Positions 52,036 to 60,629 of a stretch of 64,000 bases of DNA are shown in pieces. The notes beneath the pieces are model-generated. The model was not told where the DNA came from, searched no databases, and saw only the letters and a program-made list of their open reading frames with translations. The translations under genes and the position numbers were made by a program. Position 1 is the first letter of the stretch; each line of letters begins with the position of its first letter. The stretch is from an uncultured Lachnospiraceae bacterium. Lineage in GTDB: Bacteria; Bacillota; Clostridia; Lachnospirales; Lachnospiraceae. The DNA is taken from assembly GCA_910587105.1 (NCBI GenBank), contig CAJUMB010000007.1:1-64000 (forward strand), read 5' to 3'.

Positions 52036-53397
52036 ATGTCAGGATTTAAAATGAAAGTAACACCGGAGCTCACACGACTGACGGATATCTGCTACGAAAA
52101 CAGCCAGATTCCAGTAGAGCTTTATGGAAAATATGATGTGAAACGCGGACTGAGGGATTTGAATGGCCAGGGAGTTTTGGCCGGGCTTACCAAGATCTCC
52201 AATGTGGAAGCTTACCGCATGGAAAACGGGAAAAAGATTCCCTGTGAGGGCCGTCTGTTTTACCGGGGAATCAATGTGAAAGATCTGACTCAGGGTTTTC
52301 TGAAAGACGGCCGTCTGGGCTTTGAGGAAGTCACATATCTGCTTGTCTTCGGCTGTCTGCCGGATGAAAAAGAACTGGATGACTTTAAGCAGTTATTATC
52401 TGCTCAGCGTTCCCTGCCCCGTAACTTTGTGCGTGATGTCATTATGAAGGCACCCAGCAGAGATATGATGAACACCTTGTCCCGGAGCGTTCTTACATTA
52501 TATTCTTATGATAACAATCCGGAAGATATTTCTTTGCCAAATGTACTGCGTCAGTGCCTGAATCTGATTGCTGTTTTCCCTATGCTGTCTGTCTATGGAT
52601 ATCAGGCGTATAACCATTATATAATGGGCAAGAGTCTTTACATTCATCAACCTTCCCGGGAATTGTCCACAGCGGAAAATATTCTGCGCCTGTTAAGGCC
52701 GGATAAAAAATATACAAATCTGGAAGCAATGATTCTGGATCTGGCTTTGATTCTTCATATGGAGCATGGCGGTGGTAATAACTCCACTTTTACCACACAC
52801 GTGGTATCTTCTTCTGGTACAGATACTTATTCGGCCATAGCGGCAGCGCTGGGTTCTTTAAAGGGGCCGAAACACGGCGGTGCCAATATCAAAGTTGTGA
52901 AGATGTTCCAGGATTTACAGGAACATGTGACAGATTATGCAGATGAGGAGATGGTGACAGACTATCTGAAAAAACTGCTGCATAAAGAGGCGTTTGATAA
53001 GCGCGGTCTCATCTATGGTATTGGACATGCTATCTATTCCATATCTGACCCCCGAGCCCAGATATTTAAGGGATTTGTGGAAAAGCTGGCAAAAGAGAAG
53101 GGAAGATATGAGGAATATGCCCTTTATTCTATGGTGGAGCGTCTGGCACCCAAGGTAATTGGGGAAGAGAGACATATTTATAAGGGTGTAAGTGCCAACG
53201 TGGACTTTTACAGCGGGTTCGTATACAGTATGTTGGATCTGCCTATAGAGTTGTATACGCCCATGTTTGCCATTGCGCGTATTGTGGGATGGAGTGCCCA
53301 TCGTCTGGAAGAGCTGATCAATACCGATAAGATTATCCGTCCCGCCTATATGAATGTGCAGGATGCAGTAGAGTACCATGATTTGTCCCAGCGCTGA
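52036..53397 (+). CDS. gltA: Citrate synthase
   Basis: Condenses oxaloacetate and acetyl-CoA to citrate (453 aa, full length). Catalytic blocks are LHMEHGGGNNSTF with the first active His, GIGHAIYSISDPRA with the second, and NVDFYSGFVY with the catalytic Asp. Start after AAGGAG. In an anaerobe this likely supplies 2-oxoglutarate for glutamate synthesis, which suits the aminotransferase three genes upstream. Confidence 0.93.
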   Translation: MSGFKMKVTPELTRLTDICYENSQIPVELYGKYDVKRGLRDLNGQGVLAGLTKISNVEAYRMENGKKIPCEGRLFYRGINVKDLTQGFLKDGRLGFEEVTYLLVFGCLPDEKELDDFKQLLSAQRSLPRNFVRDVIMKAPSRDMMNTLSRSVLTLYSYDNNPEDISLPNVLRQCLNLIAVFPMLSVYGYQAYNHYIMGKSLYIHQPSRELSTAENILRLLRPDKKYTNLEAMILDLALILHMEHGGGNNSTFTTHVVSSSGTDTYSAIAAALGSLKGPKHGGANIKVVKMFQDLQEHVTDYADEEMVTDYLKKLLHKEAFDKRGLIYGIGHAIYSISDPRAQIFKGFVEKLAKEKGRYEEYALYSMVERLAPKVIGEERHIYKGVSANVDFYSGFVYSMLDLPIELYTPMFAIARIVGWSAHRLEELINTDKIIRPAYMNVQDAVEYHDLSQR

Positions 53398-53467
53398 TTG
53401 AATCAATTGTTTTCCCATGTGGCAGCCTGCCACAGCATATTTGTTCGGAAAGGAAGTGTGGACCGCG

Positions 53468-54325
53468 ATGGAAATACACGGTGCCGGCCTGGTATTAGAA
53501 GGCGGAGCGGCCAGAGGTGTGTTTACCTCCGGCGTGCTGGATTATCTGATGGAACAGGAATTGTACCTGCCTTATGTTGTAGGGGCGTCTGCAGGGGCCT
53601 GTAATGCGGTGGATTACGTGTCCCGTCAAATTGGACGTACCAGGGATTGTATGATACACAAAGATAAGAAGTACAGGTACATCAGTCTGAGGCATACGCT
53701 GAAGACCAGACATTTGTTTGACATGGATATGGTGTTTGACAAATACCCCAATGAGATTTTTCCCTTTGATTATGAAACATATTTTCATTCTCCTCTGCGA
53801 TGTGAGATGGTGGTGACCAATTGTCTGACAGGCAGGGCGGAATATCTGGATGAGCGGTCAGACGGGAAGAGGCTGATGGATATCTGCCGGGCTTCCTGCA
53901 GTGTTCCTGCGGCCAGTTCTATGGTTCAGGTGGATGGGAAACCGTATCTGGACGGGGGGATTGCAGATTCTATACCTATTATCCGTTCTCTGAAGCTGGG
54001 AAATAAGAAAAATGTAATCGTTCTGACCAGAAAAGCTGGATATCGAAAGCAGCCTCTGAGAAAAAGCAGGCCGCTCTATACCACCATGTATAAAAAATAC
54101 CCTAATTTTGTCAAAGCAATGTTCCGCAGGGCTTATATGTACAACAAAACCATCTCATATATTGAAAAATGGGAGGCTCAGGGCAGGGTATTTGTAATCC
54201 GGCCGGGACAGAAAACCGTGTCCAGAACGGAGAGAAACAACCAGGCTCTGATGAAATTCTATCAGCACGGTTACGATTTGATGGAAGAGAACTACGAAAG
54301 ATTATTGGAATACTTGGAGAGATGA
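53468..54325 (+). CDS. Patatin-like phospholipase
   Basis: About 285 residues, RssA/YjjU-like. The oxyanion-hole GGAARG, nucleophile elbow GASAG with S41 and the YLDGGIADSIP motif with the catalytic Asp form the patatin Ser-Asp dyad. It would hydrolyse acyl esters of lipids in the cytoplasm or at the membrane. ATG 53468 follows AAGGAAG at a longish 14 bases. The stop overlaps the next gene by 4 bp. Confidence 0.88.
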   Translation: MEIHGAGLVLEGGAARGVFTSGVLDYLMEQELYLPYVVGASAGACNAVDYVSRQIGRTRDCMIHKDKKYRYISLRHTLKTRHLFDMDMVFDKYPNEIFPFDYETYFHSPLRCEMVVTNCLTGRAEYLDERSDGKRLMDICRASCSVPAASSMVQVDGKPYLDGGIADSIPIIRSLKLGNKKNVIVLTRKAGYRKQPLRKSRPLYTTMYKKYPNFVKAMFRRAYMYNKTISYIEKWEAQGRVFVIRPGQKTVSRTERNNQALMKFYQHGYDLMEENYERLLEYLER

Positions 54326-55707
54326 GAGAAGAAAAAATAAAAGTACTGGCAGGGGCAGGGCTTTTAAGCGCAGCGGCTATCTGGGGATTTGCCTTTGTGG
54401 TGGTTAAGAATTCTCTGGATGTAATCCCTCCTGCATATATGCTGGCCATCCGTTTTACCATTGCGGCTGTTATGCTGGCTGCACTGTGTTGGAAACGGCT
54501 GAGAAATTTGAAGCGGGGTACAGTGTGGGCGGGGGCAGTTCTGGGATTTTGGCTGTTTGCCAGCTATCTGCTGCAGACAATCGGCTGTCAGTATACTACA
54601 GCGGGCAAAAATGCCTTTTTGACTTCTGCATATGTGATCATTGTTCCATTTTTGTATTGGATTCTGGCCGGACAAAGGCCAGACGCCTACTGTATCACTG
54701 CAGCAGTATTAGCAGTGACTGGTATTGGCCTTTTATCACTGCAGGGCGATTTGTCCATGAATGTGGGCGATATACTGACGCTGGTCTGTGCCATGGGATT
54801 TGCTCTGCATATGGTGTACATTGATAAATATACCCAGAGCTGGGACCCGGTGGTGCTGACCGCACTGCAGCTGGCATTTGCAGCACTTTTTTCCTGGCTG
54901 GCGTCACCGGTTCTGGATGGCGGGCTTCCGTCAGGGATATTTGGCACAGATATGATTATCTCCATGTTGTATTTGGGGATTTTCAGCACCATGATCGGCT
55001 TTCTTTTGCAAAATGTATGTCAGAAATATACATCGCCGGATATGGCTTCGCTGCTTCTTTCCGCAGAAGCTGTATTTGGGGCATTTTTTTCGATACTGCT
55101 TCTGGGAGAGCGGATGAGCGGCCGGATGGTGGCTGGCTGTGTGATGCTTTTTGCGGCGGTGATTCTGGCGGAGACGAAGCTGTCTTTTCTTTCGAAAGGC
55201 GCTGCGGCTTTTTTTCCCGATGATTATATGGATTCCACTTATGACATTGATTTTGAAAGACTTTACCGGGAAGGGTACAGAGGGCTTTTGTTTGACATTG
55301 ATAATACTCTGGTGCCCCATGGGAAACCGGCGGATTCACGGGCGGTCAGATTGTTTGAACGGCTGAGGAAAATCGGTTTTAAGAGTTGTTTTCTTTCGAA
55401 TAATCAGAGAGAGCGGGTGGAATCGTTCAACGATTCTATTGGAGAATCTTTCATTGAAGATGCTCATAAGCCCTCTGTTGTCAATTACAACAGGGCAATG
55501 GAATATCTGGGGACGGATACAAGCAATACATTATTTATCGGTGATCAGATTTTTACGGATATTTACGGTGCAAAACGGGCCGGTATCCGGAACATTCTGG
55601 TCAAACCAATACATCCTAAAGAGGAGATACAAATTGTTTTAAAAAGACACCTGGAGAAAATCGTTTTGCATTTTTATGAGAAGCGTAGGGGGGATAACAT
55701 AAGATGA
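54322..55707 (+). CDS. EamA/DMT transporter fused to YqeG-type HAD phosphatase
   Basis: One uninterrupted frame of 461 residues joins two proteins normally encoded separately. Residues ~8-292 form a ten-helix EamA-type drug/metabolite transporter with two repeats. Residues ~300-461 form a YqeG/HAD-IIIA phosphatase: FFPDDYMDSTYDIDFE, the catalytic D325-x-D327 (FDIDNTL), SNNQRER and GDQIFTDIYGAK. No ribosome site precedes an internal start at the junction (ATG 55228). The start overlaps the patatin stop (ATGA), and aroK overlaps its end by 4 bp. Confidence 0.85.
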   Translation: MREEKIKVLAGAGLLSAAAIWGFAFVVVKNSLDVIPPAYMLAIRFTIAAVMLAALCWKRLRNLKRGTVWAGAVLGFWLFASYLLQTIGCQYTTAGKNAFLTSAYVIIVPFLYWILAGQRPDAYCITAAVLAVTGIGLLSLQGDLSMNVGDILTLVCAMGFALHMVYIDKYTQSWDPVVLTALQLAFAALFSWLASPVLDGGLPSGIFGTDMIISMLYLGIFSTMIGFLLQNVCQKYTSPDMASLLLSAEAVFGAFFSILLLGERMSGRMVAGCVMLFAAVILAETKLSFLSKGAAAFFPDDYMDSTYDIDFERLYREGYRGLLFDIDNTLVPHGKPADSRAVRLFERLRKIGFKSCFLSNNQRERVESFNDSIGESFIEDAHKPSVVNYNRAMEYLGTDTSNTLFIGDQIFTDIYGAKRAGIRNILVKPIHPKEEIQIVLKRHLEKIVLHFYEKRRGDNIR

Positions 55708-56240
55708 GGCACATTGTGTTGATTGGCTTTATGGGGTCTGGAAAAACGGAGACTGGTAAACGGCTGGCTCAGGAAATGAGAATTCCGTTTTTGGATGTGG
55801 ATAAGAAGATAACCAGTGAGATGAGAATGAGCGTGGCAGATATTTTCAGCCGGTTTGGTGAAGTATTTTTCCGGGCACTGGAGACCAAAGCAATCAAAGA
55901 GCTGGGACAGGAAAAGCAGAGAATGGTGATTTCTGTGGGCGGCGGACTGCCCATGCAGCAGCAGAACCATAAATATTTGAAAGAAATCGGTATTATTGTA
56001 TATTTAAAGGGCTCTGTGGACACGTTGAAAAGGCGTCTGCAGGGTGACCGTACCCGTCCTCTTTTACAGGGGGCGGATCTGGAGGGCAAGATCCGGAAAA
56101 TGCTGGCTGCCAGGGAGCCTGTCTATGAGAAGCTTGCGGATATTACAGTGGTCACTGCAGACCAGTCTTTCAGAGAGCTGATTGGACAGATACGAAAACA
56201 GGTGGAAGAATACGAAAAGAGTAAAATGATAGATAATTGA
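55704..56240 (+). CDS. aroK: Shikimate kinase
   Basis: Phosphorylates shikimate at the 3-hydroxyl in aromatic amino acid synthesis (178 aa). Walker A GFMGSGKTETG, shikimate-binding DVDKKI, SVGGGLPM and the lid RTRPLL are present. ATGA overlap with the fusion gene. The yqeG-aroK-efp order is a common Clostridia neighbourhood. Confidence 0.93.
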   Translation: MRHIVLIGFMGSGKTETGKRLAQEMRIPFLDVDKKITSEMRMSVADIFSRFGEVFFRALETKAIKELGQEKQRMVISVGGGLPMQQQNHKYLKEIGIIVYLKGSVDTLKRRLQGDRTRPLLQGADLEGKIRKMLAAREPVYEKLADITVVTADQSFRELIGQIRKQVEEYEKSKMIDN

Positions 56241-56370
56241 GAAACTGTTTTGAAGAGTCACGAGTTTGAGCAAAATAGACAAAACGGAGCTCAAAACCGT
56301 TTTGAATTCGCTTCTTATTTGTCTATTTTGCCCAAACTCTGGCTGTGAGATGACTGTTTCGCAGTTATCT
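56231..56370. repeat. Dispersed hairpin element, copy 2
   Basis: A long imperfect palindrome between aroK and efp. GAGCAAAATAGACAAA (56268-56283) pairs with TTTGTCTATTTTGCCC (56318-56333) at 15 of 16 positions; outward, GAGTTTG pairs with AAACTC, and GATAA.TG.GAAAC reappears inverted near 56352-56368. The loop carries CTCAAAACCGTTTTGAATTC. The loop and flanks match copy 1 (13695-13815) but several stem bases differ on both sides in a way that keeps pairing. Confidence 0.75.
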
Positions 56371-56398
56371 AATATATTTAAAATAGGAGGAAGAATCA

Positions 56399-56956
56399 AT
56401 GATTTCAGCAGGAGATTTTAGGAATGGCGTGACATTGGAGATTGACGGCAATGTGGTGCAGATTATCGAGTTTCAGCATGTGAAACCGGGAAAGGGAGCG
56501 GCTTTTGTGAGAACAAAATACAAAAATATCATCACAGGCGCTGTTTTGGAAAAGTCATTCCGTCCCACGGAGAAATTCCCGGCAGCCAGGATTGAACGGG
56601 TGGATATGCAGTATCTGTACAATGATGGGGAACTTTTCTACTTTATGGATAACACATCATATGAGCAGATCGGTCTGAACCAGGATGCTATCGGGGATGC
56701 TTTGAAGTTTGTAAAAGAAAATGAGATGGTGAAGGTCTGCTCTCACAATGGGAATGTATTCGCCATTGAGCCGCCTCTGTTTGTAGAACTGGAAATCACA
56801 GAGACAGAGCCCGGATTTAAAGGAGACACTGCACAGGGTGCCACCAAGCCGGCCACAGTGGAGACTGGGGCTGTGGTGAATGTACCTTTGTTTGTGGATC
56901 AGGGCGATAAGATTAAGATTGATACGAGAACTGGGGAATATCTGTCCAGGGTATAA
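56399..56956 (+). CDS. efp: Elongation factor P
   Basis: Relieves ribosome stalling at polyproline stretches (185 aa). Three beta domains; the modifiable loop residue is K32 in KPGKGAAFVR, the lysine type found in Firmicutes. The C terminus IKIDTRTGEYLSR is diagnostic. Ribosome site AGGAGGAAG. Confidence 0.96.
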   Translation: MISAGDFRNGVTLEIDGNVVQIIEFQHVKPGKGAAFVRTKYKNIITGAVLEKSFRPTEKFPAARIERVDMQYLYNDGELFYFMDNTSYEQIGLNQDAIGDALKFVKENEMVKVCSHNGNVFAIEPPLFVELEITETEPGFKGDTAQGATKPATVETGAVVNVPLFVDQGDKIKIDTRTGEYLSRV

Positions 56957-56991
56957 TAAAAAGTTTCTTGGCATATAAAGAAGAGTAAAGT

Positions 56992-57043
56992 CTCAACTGG
57001 AGACATCAGAACTTTTATAAAATTCTGCGCGCCGCCAGTTGAG
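56992..57043. repeat. Nested inverted repeat downstream of efp
   Basis: CTCAACTGG (56992-57000) and CCAGTTGAG (57035-57043) are perfect inverted arms enclosing a smaller palindrome CAGAACTTTTATAAAATTCTG (57007-57027, one mismatch). An A-run, not a T-run, follows, so it is not an ordinary plus-strand terminator. Confidence 0.5.
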
Positions 57044-57078
57044 CAAAAAAAGAATTGGATGGGAGTTATACATCTACG

Positions 57079-57186
57079 ATGGCTGATTTAACAGATTCCC
57101 ATAATAGAGAATTGACGATTCGTTCCACTGGAGTGGCGGGCAGAAATATGAGAATATTTTATGACCTGGAAAAAATGGTTGAATAA
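57079..57186 (+). CDS. Possible 35-residue peptide or gene remnant
   Basis: An ATG at 57079 opens 35 codons beginning MADLTDSHNREL and ending YDLEKMVE, with a purine-rich GGATGGGAG about 14 bases upstream. It matches no family I know and looks like the tail of a lost gene. It sits just ahead of the AT-rich gene at 57200. Confidence 0.2.
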   Translation: MADLTDSHNRELTIRSTGVAGRNMRIFYDLEKMVE

Positions 57187-57199
57187 ATAAAGGTATCTT

Positions 57200-57868
57200 A
57201 TGCATAATCTTATATTTTATGATTGTAATTTAAAGGGAAAAAAACTAAAGGTTTTTTATGGATTTATAAAAAAATATTGTAATATATTCTCTATAGAATG
57301 CTATTTTAATGGAAAACTCACAAATACAGAGATCAAAGATATCAACAATGAGTTGAGGGATCATTTTAAACATGAATACCAGGAGTGCAGAAAACGATAC
57401 AAAATGGACATTAGTTATCGTCATTCACTCAAATCCGGGTTGAACATAAAAACTGAAGCTCAGGCAGAGAGATATTTTAATAAAATATACAAAGGAGATA
57501 TGGCTGCAGTCGAAATGTATGATTTCAAAGTCACGACTGAGCACATTGACTATCCGGCATATATAGAACAGGGATATTTAGGAAATAGAGTGACCAGGAT
57601 AGGTACTAATTCTCTGGGAAGTATTTATAACATTTTGTACTATGATATCTGTATGTTTGATGTTGTTACAAAAGGAATGAACGATTTATGTGACTATATA
57701 GATATTGGAAAAGAACAGTTCTGGGATTTGACTTTTTATAGAGATAAGGAGCTGATCTTTAGTATCTATACAGATGATAAAGAGGCATATGGATATTTTA
57801 ATGATGATATTTATAGGGATTTTAAAAGATTAAATATCCCGATTCCTTTTGAGGAGGAATGGATTTAA
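57200..57868 (+). CDS. Hypothetical protein in AT-rich island
   Basis: A 222-residue soluble protein, rich in Tyr, Lys, Asp and Ile, without signal peptide or membrane helices; I recognise no family. Base composition is clearly more AT-rich than in flanking genes, which suggests transfer. AAAGG lies six bases before the ATG. It is immediately followed by a DUF5688-like gene. Size and composition would suit an immunity or accessory protein, but nothing in the sequence shows that. Confidence 0.6.
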   Translation: MHNLIFYDCNLKGKKLKVFYGFIKKYCNIFSIECYFNGKLTNTEIKDINNELRDHFKHEYQECRKRYKMDISYRHSLKSGLNIKTEAQAERYFNKIYKGDMAAVEMYDFKVTTEHIDYPAYIEQGYLGNRVTRIGTNSLGSIYNILYYDICMFDVVTKGMNDLCDYIDIGKEQFWDLTFYRDKELIFSIYTDDKEAYGYFNDDIYRDFKRLNIPIPFEEEWI

Positions 57869-58654
57869 GTGATAAAAGAAACTGCAGTTTATCTTTCGAA
57901 AATTTCCATAAACCCACTGGACACGGCTTTTCACCTATGCTATGATTCTTTGAGAACAATTCTAAATTCTGGGTTGTCCGCACGTTCGTGCAATATTTCA
58001 AATTTTGTGGAGATGTATGTAAAATTCAGTTGGAGAAAGGATGGTTATTTGCGCGCGGAAGAGATAAAGGATAAGATTCTGTTCCAGGTGATGAATGCAG
58101 AAAAGAATCAGGAACTGCTGGAGCAGGTTCCCCATGACCGTTACCTGGACCTGGCCATTGTATTTTTCTATATGGAGGAGGGCGAAGACTGCCGTCAAAA
58201 GGTCTATCTGTTTGACAACCGTCAGCTGGAATATTATGGAATGACAAAGGAAAAGCTGAAGATATGGGCCATGGAAAATACGCCCAGGCTGCTGCCTGTG
58301 TCATTCCATTCTATGGAAGATATTTTGCGGGAATTTCATATTTGGGAACAAATCGGTGGAGGAACGGAAAAGCTGCCGCTGTATGTTCTCACCAATGTGA
58401 AAATGTTTCTGGGGGCGGCCTGTGTTTTCTATCCGGAAGTACTGGAGAGCATTGGGAATGCAGTACAGACAGATTATTATATTCTGCCCAGCAGTATCCA
58501 TGAATGCATTATCCTGCCTGCATCCAGCGGCTATTCGAGAGAAGAATTGGAGGAAATTGTGCGGCAGGTTAACGAGGCACAGGTGCCGGAGCAGGAGATT
58601 TTGTCAAATCATGTGTATTTTTATAACAAGGACATGAGAAAAATGTGCAAATAG
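57869..58654 (+). CDS. DUF5688-like protein, N-terminally altered
   Basis: A 261-residue ORF. From about residue 60 on it matches the DUF5688 pattern (LFQVMNAEKNQELLEQVPHDRYLDLAIVF, LPLYVLTN, YYILPSSIHECIILPA). The first ~50 residues do not look like the usual DUF5688 N terminus of about 100 residues, so the gene is probably 5'-truncated and joined to foreign sequence. The start would be GTG 57869, directly after the previous stop with GAGGAGG upstream. Function of DUF5688 is unknown. Confidence 0.65.
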   Translation: MIKETAVYLSKISINPLDTAFHLCYDSLRTILNSGLSARSCNISNFVEMYVKFSWRKDGYLRAEEIKDKILFQVMNAEKNQELLEQVPHDRYLDLAIVFFYMEEGEDCRQKVYLFDNRQLEYYGMTKEKLKIWAMENTPRLLPVSFHSMEDILREFHIWEQIGGGTEKLPLYVLTNVKMFLGAACVFYPEVLESIGNAVQTDYYILPSSIHECIILPASSGYSREELEEIVRQVNEAQVPEQEILSNHVYFYNKDMRKMCK

Positions 58655-58685
58655 ATGAAAATCTGCCGTTGATTTTTATATTGAC

Positions 58686-58714
58686 TTTACAAACGAATAC
58701 GGATGTGGTATACT
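58686..58714 (+). promoter_or_regulatory. tRNA-Arg promoter
   Basis: TTTACA (58686-58691) and TATACT (58709-58714) with a 17-bp spacer, 25 bases upstream of the tRNA 5' end. Confidence 0.65.
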
Positions 58715-58738
58715 CGTTAAGTACAGTTCATGGTACAA

Positions 58739-58811
58739 GCATCCGTAGCTCAGGGGATAGAGCAGTGGTTTCCGGTGCCACGTGGCGGGGGTTCGAATCC
58801 CTCCGGATGTG
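58739..58811 (+). tRNA. tRNA-Arg (anticodon CCG)
   Basis: Acceptor GCATCCG pairs with CGGATGT (G-U at the end pair). The D arm is GCTCAGGGGATAGAGC, the anticodon stem GTGGT/GCCAC encloses TTCCGGT with anticodon CCG, and the T arm is GGGGGTTCGAATCCCTC. No CCA is encoded. A run of five T follows. It lies at the end of an AT-rich island, a common position for integration. Confidence 0.94.
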
Positions 58812-58863
58812 TTTTTATTATGCTGAATAACTCACCAGTGGATTTGGTGAAGGAGGGATTAAT

Positions 58864-59799
58864 TTGGATAATTTTAGAGAATGGATATCTGATAACCTCC
58901 GGTATATATTGCTGGGGGTGGGAATATTAGCAGCGGCAGTTCTGATATTCCTGGGGATTCGTACCTTTACCGGTTCTGGAAAGAATGATAAGAAGACCCA
59001 GTCGGAGAACCAGGTTGAGACAGAATCGGAGAATCAGACAGGGGAAGATGATCAGGGAACAGTTTCGGCAGCATTGGAAAAAGATGCGGTTCCTGAAGTT
59101 AGAGAGCTGATCGAAGATTATTATAAGGCACTTGGAGATAAAAATGTCAGTGACTTAAAAGATCTGGTAGATAATCTGGACCCGGCAGAGGAGACCAAGA
59201 TTGCCAATACAAAGTACATAGAAGGCTATGAGAACGTGGAAGTCTATACAACAGAGGGGATGGAAGAAGGTACATATGTGGTATTTGCAAGTTTCTCCTA
59301 TAAATGTGCCGGAGTAGATACCTTGGCACCTGCCCTCAGCCAGCTGTATGTGATCACGGATGAAGATGAGAAACTGAAGATTTCTGCAGATGCCGTTAAT
59401 GACTCTGAGATTCAGGCATATGTCAACACAGTGATGGATCAGGCGGAAGTTGTGCAGCTGCGTAACAATGTACAGGCCGCATATGACCAGGCACAGAACA
59501 ATGACCCAAATCTGAAAGAATTTCTGGAAAGTTTGGGCGGCGCGGATGCGGGTACCCCTACTCCGGCGCCAGTGTCCGACAATGGGATAGAGGGGCAGCA
59601 GAATACGACATCGGCAGGAGAAGGGATGATGACGGCCGCGGATGACTGCAATGTCCGGATTGCAGCGCAGTCGGGTTCTCAGATTGTTACCGTAGTTCCA
59701 GCAGGAGAGACGGTAACCAGACTGGGGGAGGAAAATGGATGGATACAGATTGAATATGGCGGTGTTGTAGGATATGTGTATCAGGATTTACTCCGATAA
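58864..59799 (+). CDS. Membrane-anchored protein with SH3-like domain
   Basis: A 311-residue protein with one membrane helix at residues ~13-33, an acidic/Gln/Asn-rich linker, a central alpha/beta region (residues ~75-200, NTF2-like in pattern: LIEDYYKALGDKNVSDLKDLVD) and a C-terminal bacterial SH3 domain (CNVRIAAQSGSQIVTVVPAGE, then GYVYQDLLR). Probably extracytoplasmic and wall-associated. Start TTG 58864 follows AAGGAGGG by six bases. Confidence 0.8.
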   Translation: MDNFREWISDNLRYILLGVGILAAAVLIFLGIRTFTGSGKNDKKTQSENQVETESENQTGEDDQGTVSAALEKDAVPEVRELIEDYYKALGDKNVSDLKDLVDNLDPAEETKIANTKYIEGYENVEVYTTEGMEEGTYVVFASFSYKCAGVDTLAPALSQLYVITDEDEKLKISADAVNDSEIQAYVNTVMDQAEVVQLRNNVQAAYDQAQNNDPNLKEFLESLGGADAGTPTPAPVSDNGIEGQQNTTSAGEGMMTAADDCNVRIAAQSGSQIVTVVPAGETVTRLGEENGWIQIEYGGVVGYVYQDLLR

Positions 59800-59818
59800 A
59801 TAGAAATTGAATTTGTGA

Positions 59819-59853
59819 GGTACGGCAGGATACTATGCCGTACTTCTTTTTTT
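59819..59853 (+). terminator. Rho-independent terminator
   Basis: GTACGGCA and TGCCGTAC form an 8-bp stem with an eight-base loop, followed by TTCTTTTTTT. Confidence 0.85.
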
Positions 59854-59900
59854 CACCTAATATGTCCTGCAGCAGAGGCGGGCAGTAAATGGGAGGGAAC

Positions 59901-60629
59901 ATGGAAGAAAACGGAACAAGGCTCAATAAATATCTGAGTGAGTGTGGAGTCTGCTCCAGAAGGGCTGCAGACCGATTGATCAGTGAGGGGCGGATCAGCG
60001 TGGATGGCCGTGCAGCACAGATGGGAGAAAGGGTGATACATGGTCAGAAAGTAATGGTTGACGGGATGGAAGTGAAGGGTGCAGGAAGGGAGATTTTTCT
60101 GGCCTTTTATAAACCACGAGGGATTGTGTGCACGGAGGAAAAGCGGGAAAAAAATAATATTGTGGATTACCTGAAATATCCGGTGAGGGTGTTTACAGTG
60201 GGCAGACTGGATAAGGAATCTGAGGGTCTGCTGCTGCTGACCAACAAAGGGGAAGCTGCAGACCAGATTATGAGAGGACGGAATTTTCATGAAAAAGAGT
60301 ATCTGGTAACCGTTGACCGGGAAGTGACGGAGGAATTTCTAGCATCCATGTCCCGGGGGGTGCCCATTTTGGGTACTGTTACCAGAGAATGCCAGGTGGA
60401 GAGGACTGGGAGAAAATCCTTCCGAATTGTGCTGACCCAGGGATTGAACCGCCAGATTCGCAGGATGTGTGAATATCTTGGATATCAGGTGGCCACACTA
60501 AAGAGAATCCGCGTTATGAATATACAGCTGGACGGGCTGAAGCCGGGAGAATACCGAGAAATTACCGGTAAGGAGAGAGAACAGTTGGATTGTTTGTTGG
60601 GAACAGGAGGAGACTATGGCTGCAGATGA
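59901..60629 (+). CDS. rluF: RluF-like 23S rRNA pseudouridine synthase
   Basis: RsuA/RluB-family enzyme (242 aa). An N-terminal S4 RNA-binding domain (TRLNKYLSECGVCSRRAADRLI) is followed by the catalytic domain with D104 in GRLDKESEG. The block GVPILGTVT and GLNRQIRRMCEYLGY resemble RluF, which modifies U2604 of 23S rRNA. ATG 59901 follows GGGAGGG. The end overlaps ligA by 14 bp. Confidence 0.87.
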   Translation: MEENGTRLNKYLSECGVCSRRAADRLISEGRISVDGRAAQMGERVIHGQKVMVDGMEVKGAGREIFLAFYKPRGIVCTEEKREKNNIVDYLKYPVRVFTVGRLDKESEGLLLLTNKGEAADQIMRGRNFHEKEYLVTVDREVTEEFLASMSRGVPILGTVTRECQVERTGRKSFRIVLTQGLNRQIRRMCEYLGYQVATLKRIRVMNIQLDGLKPGEYREITGKEREQLDCLLGTGGDYGCR

